Source: Bacteroidota bacterium
Lineage (GTDB): Bacteria > Bacteroidota > Bacteroidia > Flavobacteriales > Crocinitomicaceae
Assembly (NCBI GenBank): GCA_029558435.1
Contig: JAKQEZ010000630.1
Coordinates: forward strand, 1-12,687
Direction of reading: 5' to 3'
DNA length: 12,687 nt
This document shows positions 1-6,763 of this stretch, in pieces (position 1 is the stretch's first letter; every line of letters begins with the position of its first letter). The notes under the pieces were generated by a model. The model saw nothing but the letters and a program-made list of their open reading frames with translations, did no database searches and was not told the origin of the DNA. A program made the translations under genes and the position numbers.

Positions 1-716
1 GTTATGAAGTGCCCTATAAAACAACGGTAACTCCAAAAATGTGGGAAGAAAATCAACTTACATCTTTTTATGTAAATCGTAATAACGACACTACAAAAGC
101 TGTTATGCACTATACAATTGCGTCTTTAGAATCACCCATTAAAGCAGTAACAGATTCAATTACCAATTCTTTTTTAAGCACAACCATTAAAGTTCCGTTG
201 GATTATAAAGCAATGGATTATATAATTGATTCGTTTGTTTATGAATACCAAATGCTTTCCAATAACGACACGATGCACTACACTGCGTGGGAATGGGATG
301 TTTCGTTGAATTACGACACTGTTTTTACCAATTATTTAGTTGCCGATTTTTCGCAATATAGTTTTACAGGTGGTGCACATGGCAATTCGGTTCACAATTT
401 TTACACCATCGATTTAAACTCTAAAAAGGTCTTAAAGTTGAAAGATATTTGCACCAATATTCCAGAATTAGAAAAAAGAATGGAAGTGGTTTTTCGTAAG
501 TTTTTTGAACTAGCGCCAACACATGATTTAGAAGAAGCTGGGTTTTGGTTTACCAACAATCAATTTAAGCTCAACAATAACTTTTATTTTGATAACGAAA
601 AATTAGTGTTTTTATACAATCAATATGAAATAGCCGCTTATGCAGTTGGGCAAATTTGGCTTGAAATCCCTTTGGATTCTGTAAAAGATATTCTAACTAT
701 TAATAGAGAAGAATAA
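1..716 (+). CDS. DUF3298/RsiV-like envelope protein, 5' partial
   Basis: This is the C-terminal part of a protein that enters from the left. The frame is open to the first bases (it reads YEVPYKTT before an internal GTG at 9), so I treat that GTG as an internal valine. The visible ~237 residues look like the DUF4163/DUF3298 module of RsiV and PdaC relatives. The hallmark is the segment GGAHGNSVHNFYTIDL, then a K-L-K-D-I-C stretch, and near the end FLYNQYEIAAYAVGQ, matching the family's YNxYEIAxYAxG ending. In known members the module sits outside the cytoplasmic membrane, as in the anti-sigma factor RsiV and in a fusion to a polysaccharide deacetylase. No deacetylase domain is visible here and the N-terminus with any signal peptide or lipobox is missing. 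Extracytoplasmic location is therefore inferred and the substrate is unknown. The stop codon lies 5 nt from the stop of the opposing lipoprotein gene. Confidence 0.8.
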   Translation, partial: YEVPYKTTVTPKMWEENQLTSFYVNRNNDTTKAVMHYTIASLESPIKAVTDSITNSFLSTTIKVPLDYKAMDYIIDSFVYEYQMLSNNDTMHYTAWEWDVSLNYDTVFTNYLVADFSQYSFTGGAHGNSVHNFYTIDLNSKKVLKLKDICTNIPELEKRMEVVFRKFFELAPTHDLEEAGFWFTNNQFKLNNNFYFDNEKLVFLYNQYEIAAYAVGQIWLEIPLDSVKDILTINREE

Positions 717-721
717 AAACG

Positions 722-1168
722 CTACTTTGCTGTTTTTGCGTCTTTCAAACATTTCTTTACACGTTTTTCGTGCTTGATACGTTCTTCGGGAGTTCTGTTA
801 GCATCCATGCCTAAAAACGCCTGGCATTTGGTGGAAACATACTCAAAGCGTTCCAACAATTTCTCTGCTTGTTTAGATTCAAAATCAACAAGATTTTTTA
901 CAGCTCTGTCAATAGAATCGTTGGCAACAACACATTCACAAAAACCCCATTGTTCACCGTATTTTTTTTCAATAACTTTTAAATTTTCTTGGTGCTCTTT
1001 GATTTCGTGCACTTTTTTTGTGGTGTCTTCCACCAACATTGGATCCAATGAATCTTTATCTATTACTTCAATGCCATCACTTATTTCTTCTGATTTTTCA
1101 TTATTAGATTTACATGCCCCAAAAGCAAAAGCAACTAAAAGAAACAAGATGTATGTATATTTATTCAT
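722..1168 (-). CDS. Small putative lipoprotein with conserved cysteines
   Basis: The 148-residue product begins with a short charged N-terminus and a hydrophobic stretch ending FAFGAC, a lipobox with Cys19 as the likely lipidated residue. An acidic, polar linker follows (about 20-60), so the mature protein is probably anchored to an envelope membrane. The body, about 65-145, is charged and probably helical, with a WGFCECVVANDSID segment (Cys77 and Cys79) and further cysteines at 115 and 140. Four cysteines in an exported domain suggest disulfides or metal binding, but neither can be shown. I have the impression of similar small flavobacterial proteins with an FCxCV-NDSI motif, but no named function is known to me. 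It is divergent from the DUF4294 gene and convergent with the upstream DUF3298 gene. The ATG at 1168 is favoured because the signal sequence starts directly there. Confidence 0.75.
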   Translation of the reverse strand: MNKYTYILFLLVAFAFGACKSNNEKSEEISDGIEVIDKDSLDPMLVEDTTKKVHEIKEHQENLKVIEKKYGEQWGFCECVVANDSIDRAVKNLVDFESKQAEKLLERFEYVSTKCQAFLGMDANRTPEERIKHEKRVKKCLKDAKTAK

Positions 1169-1178
1169 TTTTTGGCAA

Positions 1179-1186
1179 TAACTTTG
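1179..1186 (+). promoter_or_regulatory. Predicted -7 box for the DUF4294 gene
   Basis: TAACTTTG matches the Bacteroidota -7 consensus TAnnTTTG exactly and lies 34 nt before the ATG at 1221. No clear TTTG or TTG is found at the usual 17-19 nt upstream, so the -33 element is weak or absent. The box lies between the divergent lipoprotein and DUF4294 genes. Confidence 0.45.
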
Positions 1187-1197
1187 ATATAAAAATT

Positions 1198-1206
1198 CAA
1201 AATGTA
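1198..1206 (-). promoter_or_regulatory. Possible -7 box for the lipoprotein gene
   Basis: Read on the minus strand the sequence is TACATTTTG, one base longer between TA and TTTG than the TAnnTTTG consensus. It lies 29 nt upstream of the lipoprotein ATG. The imperfect match makes this a tentative call. Confidence 0.25.
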
Positions 1207-1220
1207 AATATAAGAATATT

Positions 1221-1892
1221 ATGAAAACATTTTTCGTTACTTTAATATTTACGGGATTTTATTTATCAAATCTGTATTGTCAATTTTCAGATTCGTTAAT
1301 TTATTACAAAGAATTGAATGAAGTAGTTGTTAATCGTTTTTTTCAAAACAGGTATAACCGTGAATTGGAGCGTGTTCGAAAAATTTATCCTATGGCGCTC
1401 AAAGCAAAAGCCATTATGAATGAATATGAAACCGAATTGGCGAAATTGGATAAAAAACGCGAAAAGAAAAAATACTCTAAAAAAATGGCGAATTTCCTTA
1501 AAGATGAATTTACCTATTCTATTCGTGATTTATATACAAGTGAAGGGCGTTTGCTAATGCAATTGGTACATCGTGAAACTGGAAAAACAGTCAACCAAAT
1601 TATTTCAGAATATGCAGGCGATTTTCAGGCGTTTATTTACCGCAACTTGGCCAAAATGTTTGATCAAGATTTGAATTCAACCTACAACCCCGAGAAAGAA
1701 AATTATTATACCGAAATTGTTATCAACGATATATTAATGGGGCAGGTAGAATTTAATCCGCAGATGGATGCTTTAACCAAAGAAGAATTTAAAATTTCTC
1801 AAAAGCAATACCGCGAAGAACGCAAACACATGCGCATTAAAAACAGAGAATACAAAAAAGAAAAACGCCAAAAAGAGAAAAAAGCTAGTTAG
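1221..1892 (+). CDS. Secreted DUF4294-family protein
   Basis: The 223-residue product starts with a signal peptide (K2, then a hydrophobic run to about residue 20, probably cleaved before Gln21). The region from about 44 to 165 matches my recollection of DUF4294, a Bacteroidota family. Its landmarks are the RYNRELERVRKIYPMALKAK helix (44-63), an EFTYSIRDL segment, EGRLLMQLVHRETGKT (108-123) and the aromatic stretch FQAFIYRNLAKMF (135-147). The family has no assigned biochemical role that I know. The protein ends in a strongly basic, probably disordered or helical tail (about 190-223), which could bind nucleic acid, lipid head groups or another protein. The ATG at 1221 is the natural start because the signal peptide begins there and a TAACTTTG box lies upstream. 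The last 8 nt overlap the end of the convergent Crp-like gene. Periplasmic location is inferred from the signal peptide. Confidence 0.85.
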   Translation: MKTFFVTLIFTGFYLSNLYCQFSDSLIYYKELNEVVVNRFFQNRYNRELERVRKIYPMALKAKAIMNEYETELAKLDKKREKKKYSKKMANFLKDEFTYSIRDLYTSEGRLLMQLVHRETGKTVNQIISEYAGDFQAFIYRNLAKMFDQDLNSTYNPEKENYYTEIVINDILMGQVEFNPQMDALTKEEFKISQKQYREERKHMRIKNREYKKEKRQKEKKAS

Positions 1893-2493
1893 TATTCTTC
1901 CATTTCTCGGCTAATTCTTTGCGCACGCGACTTAAACTTTCGGGGGTAATGCCCAAGTAACTAGCCACCATCCATTGCGGTACACGTGCAAGTATATTGG
2001 GATAAATTTCTATAAAATCCACGTAGCGTTCTTCGGCTGTGGCACTCAATAACAAGGTGATGCGTTTTTGCAACTGGCGAACATGGTTGTGCAACAAACG
2101 TTCGTTCATGTTTTTGATAGTCGGAAGTTTATCGACCAAAGCATTAAAAAAATCAAGTTGAAGAAAAACAATCTCACTGTCTTCCAAAACTTCAATGAAA
2201 TAATTAGTAGGCAATTGAAAATAAGCACTGTCTTTGTCGTTGATTAGCCAACCTTCTGGTGCAAAATGCAAGATGTGTTCTTTACCCTTGGCATCAATAG
2301 AGTAGTAGCGCAACAACCCTTTTTCTACAAAAATTGTTTGCTGGCAAATATCCCCTTGACGCATTAAGAAAGTTCCTTTTTCAACCTTTGCACGCTTAAT
2401 TAAACTAGTATTTTGAAACAAATCATGAAACAAAGGCGCAACATCCTGTTGAAAATAATTGCCAAAATAATCCTCAATCCGAATTGTTGTCAT
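1885..2493 (-). CDS. Crp/Fnr-family transcriptional regulator
   Basis: The product (202 residues, normal for the family) has an N-terminal cyclic-nucleotide-binding-type beta roll at about 20-125, including FLMRQGDICQQTIFVEKGLLR (42-62; key residues G47, G59). A long dimerisation helix follows (about 125-150), then a C-terminal winged helix with the recognition segment VASYLGITPESLSRVRKEL (176-194). That HTH is typical of the Bacteroidota Crp-like group. The four-cysteine iron-sulfur set of FNR is absent (Cys50 is the only nearby cysteine), and the classical cAMP-binding RS/RT phosphate-cassette residues are not recognisable, so the ligand is unknown. The gene begins 10 nt after the TonB-like gene on the same strand and is probably the last gene of the WG/TonB-like operon. 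It may be autoregulatory, but I found no operator. It overlaps the convergent DUF4294 gene by 8 nt. Confidence 0.92.
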   Translation of the reverse strand: MTTIRIEDYFGNYFQQDVAPLFHDLFQNTSLIKRAKVEKGTFLMRQGDICQQTIFVEKGLLRYYSIDAKGKEHILHFAPEGWLINDKDSAYFQLPTNYFIEVLEDSEIVFLQLDFFNALVDKLPTIKNMNERLLHNHVRQLQKRITLLLSATAEERYVDFIEIYPNILARVPQWMVASYLGITPESLSRVRKELAEKWKNTN

Positions 2494-2503
2494 AGGCTAA
2501 AAG

Positions 2504-3289
2504 TTAATTGACGTAGGTATAAGTAATTGTTCCTTCTTGCGTTGCATTTGCTGTAGAAGAATAATTAAAACGCGATTTTTTTGCAAAACTCAATGCGTAG
2601 GAAGTCATACAATCATCCGATGAAGTTGCACCATTTACTTTCGCTTCAATAACATTTCCAGCTTGATTTACTTTAACCGTAACAACTACTTTTCCAGTGG
2701 TTCCTTGTGGACACATGTAGCCCGGTGCTGGAACGTATTGTCCTTTTCTATCTTTCAAATTATAGCTCACCAACACCATTCCTTTTTGAGAATCGCCTAC
2801 ACTGTTAGAAGAAGCACCTGGGGTTTTATTTGCTGTGTTTTTTGATTTATTAAGTTCTTCTTGCTCTTTTTTACGCTTGTCCATGTCGCTTTGGATTTGC
2901 GCTCTACTTTGCGCTCCACCTGTTTCGTTGAAAAAACTTTTTTCCAAATCGTAAACACTATTTTCAACATCTTTTAGCGATTTGGCATTGCCATAATAAC
3001 TTTCTTGTTGGTAAGAATCATCGCTGCCGTTAGAAGACTGACCGTTGCTGTTTTCATCGTTAATAGCATTTTTAACCTCACCTGTGGCGTTCATCAGTTG
3101 CTCCACAACTTCGGGAGATTCTAATTTTAATTCAATAACTTCTTGCGGATTTTGTTGTAACAAATCGCTTAAATCTGGTCGTTCCACAAAACCATACTGA
3201 ATGCGAATGGTGGTTGCGCCAATATAAAACAGCAACATCGCAATGATGCCGTATTTATATTTGTCAAGTCCTGCAAGCATGTTATTCAT
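2504..3289 (-). CDS. Membrane-anchored TonB-like C-terminal domain protein
   Basis: The 261-residue product has a short cytoplasmic N-terminus, one transmembrane segment at about 13-30, and a long polar linker (about 35-165) rich in Asn, Ser, Gln and charged residues with a coiled-coil-like stretch at 130-150. A compact C-terminal domain follows (about 185-261). That domain reads CPQGTTGKVVVTVKVNQAG, then AKSRF-like and GTITYTYV elements (the actual text is AKKSRFNYSS), the pattern of TonB C-terminal and related 'energy transducer' domains. Cys193 and Cys227 bracket the first hairpin and may form a disulfide. The linker lacks the Pro-rich character of classical TonB, and no exbB or exbD gene is nearby, so real energy transduction is unproven. 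It overlaps the end of the WG-repeat gene by 8 nt, which implies translational coupling. An alternative start at Met4 (3280) would remove the overlap. Confidence 0.75.
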   Translation of the reverse strand: MNNMLAGLDKYKYGIIAMLLFYIGATTIRIQYGFVERPDLSDLLQQNPQEVIELKLESPEVVEQLMNATGEVKNAINDENSNGQSSNGSDDSYQQESYYGNAKSLKDVENSVYDLEKSFFNETGGAQSRAQIQSDMDKRKKEQEELNKSKNTANKTPGASSNSVGDSQKGMVLVSYNLKDRKGQYVPAPGYMCPQGTTGKVVVTVKVNQAGNVIEAKVNGATSSDDCMTSYALSFAKKSRFNYSSTANATQEGTITYTYVN

Positions 3290-5387
3290 TTTCAGTTGGT
3301 TTTATTATTTTTTTGGTTTTACAGTCAAAATAACTTATTCCGTCTTTATCCGTTAAAATTAATAAATTATCATCAAATACACGTATCGAACGATAAATCA
3401 TTGGCACAACCATTTCACCTTTTTTAGAACCAACACCATACAAAGCTCCGTTGTTGATGATTAAATAACCACTTTTGGTGATGGAAATATTGTTGTATCC
3501 GGTTTCAATAATTTTTGTTCCATTTTTATCTATAACGCCCATTAATGAATAATCTTGCACAATGGCCAAATCATTTACAAAACTTTCTGCAAACCCATAC
3601 GTAGGTTGAATTACCATTGCATTAGCTCGATTGATATAGCCCCATTTCCCTTTCTTTTTAACTGCTATTTGTTGGGTAAAAGCACCAATTTCATCGTATT
3701 TGAAAGGAATAATTTCTTTGTTACCAGTAGTAATTACACCATATTGACCATTTTTTGAAACAACTGCACTTCCGTTTGCAAACTGACAACGTTCCATAAA
3801 ATTAGGAATTGGATCGTATTGTGGTGTAATTACCACTTCACCTCGTTGATTGATATAGCCAATCAAACCATTTTGTTCCACTATTGCCATGCCATCCACC
3901 AATTTCCCAATACGGTCATATTTGTTAGGCACCACAATTTGACACGAGCGTTTCATCAAACCATACATTTCGTCATCGCCAAAAATCAAAAGCGAATCGG
4001 AGAAAAAGTCAATTTCTTCAAAAGCAGGGTAAACAACGTAATTTCCTTTTGTATCAATGTAGGCTTGTAACCCTTTTTCTTCCACTTTTGCCAAACCTTT
4101 GGAGAATGAAAAAGCATCCGTAAAACGCTCAGCAATAACTTGATCACCCATGGTGTTGTAATAGCCAAACAAACTATCTTTTAACCCATAAATCATTCCT
4201 TCTGAAATAGTGCCTAATTCTTTAAACTCAGTAGGAAACAATACAATTCCAGTTCGATCTATCATTCCAACACGGCCGTTTTTTTCCACAACAGCTCTTC
4301 CTTGGTCAAAATCATTGCCTCCCGAATAAATAAAATCTATCACCACGTTTCCTTTTTTGTCGATATAGCCATAGGATTCGTTTTTACTCACCATTGCTAA
4401 TCCTTCCTTAAACGGATTGACACTAGTGTAAATTGGTTGAATTACAGCTTTCCCAGTGCTATCCATGAATCCAAACAGCCCATTTTTTTCAAACGGATAA
4501 ATGGCAAAATTCATAAACTCTAAATCGGTTTGAATTTTGTCTTTGTACGGGTAAGCAGGATATTTTTCGATGAATCTTTTGATTGATTTTTCGGAATAAT
4601 CATACACACTCAACTGGTACAAGCGTTCCCAAGCCAAGTTTTTTAAATGATTATCGGGATATTTGTTTAAAAATAGTTCCAATACCTCCACCGTATTTGG
4701 TTTGGTGACGATTTCATAAATGGCTGTTTCTGCCTTGTCTTTATTGGTGTTGCGTGGGAATGATTTTAAAAACAATTCGTAGCTGTCCAAAGTTTTACTT
4801 GCTGTAACTTCGTTAAATTGTGCATCCATTAACATTGCTTCGGCTTCAGCAGCAAAGTCAGAGGTTGGATATTTTTTCAAAAAGTTGACAAAATCTGTTG
4901 ACATTCCACTTTCTTTGGTGCGTAAAAAAGCAATGCTATCTCTTAGATGGATGGCTGTTCCTAATTCCTTTGCCCAATTGTGTTTATCAATAAAATGTTG
5001 GTAACTTTCAATTGTGTTTTCTTGTTTTGCAAGGGTAAAAAATTGAGAACTCACCAAGGTTCTTAAACTGTCAATTTTAGTTTCGTTGACAAAAGAAATA
5101 TAGCGTTGTTGTGCATTTTTCTTAATAGCAGGATAGCTGTTGTATGCTTTGTTGATGTAAACATATGCAGAGTCTAACGAATGAAAAGGATTGTCTTTTC
5201 GATAAAAAATAGTTGCTAAACCAAAAGCTCCAATAGCTTCTTGTGATTTTAAACTTTTTGTAAAATATTTTTTGGCTTTAAAATAATCGTAAATATGCAA
5301 TGCCTCAAACGCATTTTCAATTCTCCCAGCATGAATAAAAGTACTAGAAGTAGATAAAATCAATACTATAAAAACTATTTTTCTCAT
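3282..5387 (-). CDS. Secreted TPR + WG-repeat protein
   Basis: The 701-residue product begins with a signal peptide (MRKIVFIVLILSTSS, probable cleavage near A20-G21). Residues about 22-295 are helical with TPR-like repetition: FLKKYP (169-174), FLKSFP (206-211), FLNKYP (239-244) and FIEKYP (272-277) recur every 33-37 residues. Residues about 303-695 form some 12 WG-type repeats of about 34 residues, each with a GxxGYID-like strand, a KG turn, an I-P-Y-like strand and an EGLAxVxKN-like ending. Only one keeps the literal WG (KWGYI, 581-585). WG repeats are a widespread bacterial beta-repeat of poorly known function, often in exported proteins. An ATG at 5423 also opens this frame, but it adds 12 residues ahead of the signal peptide and sits at the predicted -33 element, so I choose 5387. 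It is first in a probable operon with the TonB-like and Crp-like genes. Confidence 0.92.
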   Translation of the reverse strand: MRKIVFIVLILSTSSTFIHAGRIENAFEALHIYDYFKAKKYFTKSLKSQEAIGAFGLATIFYRKDNPFHSLDSAYVYINKAYNSYPAIKKNAQQRYISFVNETKIDSLRTLVSSQFFTLAKQENTIESYQHFIDKHNWAKELGTAIHLRDSIAFLRTKESGMSTDFVNFLKKYPTSDFAAEAEAMLMDAQFNEVTASKTLDSYELFLKSFPRNTNKDKAETAIYEIVTKPNTVEVLELFLNKYPDNHLKNLAWERLYQLSVYDYSEKSIKRFIEKYPAYPYKDKIQTDLEFMNFAIYPFEKNGLFGFMDSTGKAVIQPIYTSVNPFKEGLAMVSKNESYGYIDKKGNVVIDFIYSGGNDFDQGRAVVEKNGRVGMIDRTGIVLFPTEFKELGTISEGMIYGLKDSLFGYYNTMGDQVIAERFTDAFSFSKGLAKVEEKGLQAYIDTKGNYVVYPAFEEIDFFSDSLLIFGDDEMYGLMKRSCQIVVPNKYDRIGKLVDGMAIVEQNGLIGYINQRGEVVITPQYDPIPNFMERCQFANGSAVVSKNGQYGVITTGNKEIIPFKYDEIGAFTQQIAVKKKGKWGYINRANAMVIQPTYGFAESFVNDLAIVQDYSLMGVIDKNGTKIIETGYNNISITKSGYLIINNGALYGVGSKKGEMVVPMIYRSIRVFDDNLLILTDKDGISYFDCKTKKIIKPTENE
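3290..4481 (-). repeat. WG-repeat coding array (about 12 degenerate units of ~102 bp)
   Basis: Within the WG-repeat gene, units begin near residues 303, 337, 371, 405, 439, 473, 507, 547, 580, 613, 647 and 681. The period is close to 34 residues (about 102 bp), apart from a roughly 6-residue insertion in the seventh unit (MERCQF). Similarity is at protein level. The DNA is too diverged to call tandem nucleotide repeats, which indicates an old array, not a recently expanding one. Confidence 0.7.
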
Positions 5388-5395
5388 AATTAGTG

Positions 5396-5423
5396 CAAAG
5401 TTATAAAATAGCCTGCAATCCAA
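5396..5423 (-). promoter_or_regulatory. Promoter for the WG/TonB-like/Crp operon
   Basis: On the minus strand a TTG (5421-5423) is followed after 17 nt by TAACTTTG (5396-5403), an exact TAnnTTTG match. The box ends 8 nt before the ATG at 5387, so transcription should start within a few bases of the start codon. This rules against the alternative upstream ATG at 5423, which would overlap the -33 element. Confidence 0.6.
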
Positions 5424-5440
5424 TGAATTTTAAGAAATAA

Positions 5441-5471
5441 TTAGTATTTTTTAAAAAAAGCTATAAATTTG
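5441..5471 (+). promoter_or_regulatory. Promoter for the tandem histidine kinase genes
   Basis: TAAATTTG at 5464-5471 is an exact TAnnTTTG match. TTAG at 5441-5444, 19 nt upstream, is a fair -33 element. The predicted transcription start near 5476-5480 leaves a leader of about 25 nt before the TTG at 5503. The box is back to back with the WG operon promoter, so this gap is a divergent control region. Confidence 0.55.
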
Positions 5472-5502
5472 ATAAAAACTAACTCGCGAAAAAAATTATA
5501 TT

Positions 5503-6753
5503 TTGGCCACATTATTACATAATCCAAATTTTTCGGAAGACGTTCAACTCTATTTAGATGAACTACGGATTAAGTTGGCATATCGCATGTCAACCATGTT
5601 TTTGATAGTATTTGCAATACTAACGTATGCATACTACTTTGATTCTGTTGAAAGCTTTTTAACCATGGCATTTGGTTTTGTATTAAGTGTATTCTGTTTA
5701 GTAATAATGTATTATAAAAAAAACTACCAATTGGTGTTTATTTTATACAGTGTGTTGGGGGTGTTTGTGACCTCCTTTGCACTGATATTTTTTCATGAAA
5801 CCATCCATTTAGTAGATGTCTTATGGATGTTAGCAGCTGTTTCATTGGCATTTTTAGGAGTAGGAAGAAGAGTAGGCATAATTCTACTATTTGTTTCGTT
5901 GATTTGTATCGCAATTTTTATTTTTTATTCGTTAAACATACATATTGAAGCGGTAAAACCACGAACTTTTTACCAGAAAATAGCGCTTGTAACCGAAATG
6001 ATTTCAGGATTTTCGCTGAATTTTTATCTGTTTTACTTGTTTACCAATGTGAGCAGGTATTCAGCTCAAAAATTGAAGACTGTTAACGAACAATTGGTTG
6101 AGCAAAACACTAAAATCAAACAACAAAATGAAGAAAAAACGGTATTGGTAAAAGAAGTACATCACCGTGTAAAAAATAACTTGCAAATTATCATAAGCCT
6201 TTTGCGTTTGCAAAGTAGTGAATTACAAAATGATGAAACAAAAGCGTTGTTTAATGAATCCATTCAACGCATTATGGCCATGTCATTAATTCACCAAAAG
6301 TTGTATCAAAATGAAAGCTTATCGCAAGTTAAATTTGTAGATTATGCGAATGATTTGATTGAAACAATTATTCAAACAGATCCAGAAAATAGAAAAATAA
6401 AATATTACATCACTTCTGAAATTAATAAAGTTGGACTTAAATCGCTTATTCCAATTGGATTAATATTGAATGAGTTGGTTTTAAATTCTATGAAACATGC
6501 TTTTCAAGGCAAAACGGATTGTGTTATTGAGATTAATTTGAATGCAACGCACCAAGAAGATTTTATAACATTAATATACAAGGACAATGGTACTTGGAAA
6601 GAAAAAACATCAGATTACAAAAGTTTTGGGTTGATGTTGGTTGAAACATTAGTGGAGCAACTTGATGGTAAAATGGAAATTGTAAAAGATGATTTTGGGA
6701 CTACTTTTGAAATGCAATTGCATAATATTGTAGAAGAAAATAACTTGGTTTAA
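5503..6753 (+). CDS. Six-TM HisKA_2-type sensor histidine kinase (copy A)
   Basis: The 416-residue product has about six transmembrane segments (roughly 31-46, 51-71, 75-97, 102-120, 124-144, 160-183), a short coiled coil (about 185-215) and a HisKA_2/HATPase module. The H-box reads EVHHRVKNNLQII (218-230), with His221 in the HRVKN core the likely phosphoacceptor. The N-box is ILNELVLNSMKHAF (321-334; N323), and the ATP-lid region has DNG (361-363) and SFGLMLVETLVEQLDG (374-389). All key residues of an active kinase are present. Membrane sensing by the TM domain is inferred. No response regulator is adjacent. The start is uncommon: TTG at 5503. The next in-frame ATG (residue 29) would cut off the LRIKLAYR segment conserved in the downstream paralogue, and a stop at 5473-5475 leaves no ATG upstream. 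ATT at 5500 is another possibility. It is followed by copy B after 10 nt. Confidence 0.9.
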   Translation: MATLLHNPNFSEDVQLYLDELRIKLAYRMSTMFLIVFAILTYAYYFDSVESFLTMAFGFVLSVFCLVIMYYKKNYQLVFILYSVLGVFVTSFALIFFHETIHLVDVLWMLAAVSLAFLGVGRRVGIILLFVSLICIAIFIFYSLNIHIEAVKPRTFYQKIALVTEMISGFSLNFYLFYLFTNVSRYSAQKLKTVNEQLVEQNTKIKQQNEEKTVLVKEVHHRVKNNLQIIISLLRLQSSELQNDETKALFNESIQRIMAMSLIHQKLYQNESLSQVKFVDYANDLIETIIQTDPENRKIKYYITSEINKVGLKSLIPIGLILNELVLNSMKHAFQGKTDCVIEINLNATHQEDFITLIYKDNGTWKEKTSDYKSFGLMLVETLVEQLDGKMEIVKDDFGTTFEMQLHNIVEENNLV

Positions 6754-6763
6754 CAAGATGTAA

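Noticed and set aside
4..30. ATG at position 4 as a gene start
   Set aside because: It is out of frame with the DUF3298 protein and reaches a stop after eight codons; the real gene continues from beyond the left edge.
715..737. AAAAAC/GTTTTT inverted repeat as a bidirectional terminator
   Set aside because: The stem is only 6 bp, almost all A-T, with a long loop; too weak to call as a terminator.
774..1181. Plus-strand open frame opposite the lipoprotein gene (and similar frames at 3555-4070, 9383-9683 and 9833-10015)
   Set aside because: Their translations lack recognisable domains and lie opposite strongly supported genes; they follow from the codon use of the real strand.
3290..4481. CRISPR-like or tandem DNA repeat because of the ~102 bp period
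   Set aside because: The periodicity comes from WG protein repeats; nucleotide identity between units is low and there are no spacer-like constant repeats.
5388..5423. Upstream ATG at 5423 as the start of the WG-repeat protein
   Set aside because: It adds 12 residues ahead of a good signal peptide and overlaps the predicted -33 element; the transcription start should lie downstream of it.
5491..5505. A second promoter box (ATTATATTTTG) overlapping the TTG start of kinase copy A
   Set aside because: The spacing within the box does not fit TAnnTTTG, and an exact match exists at 5464-5471.
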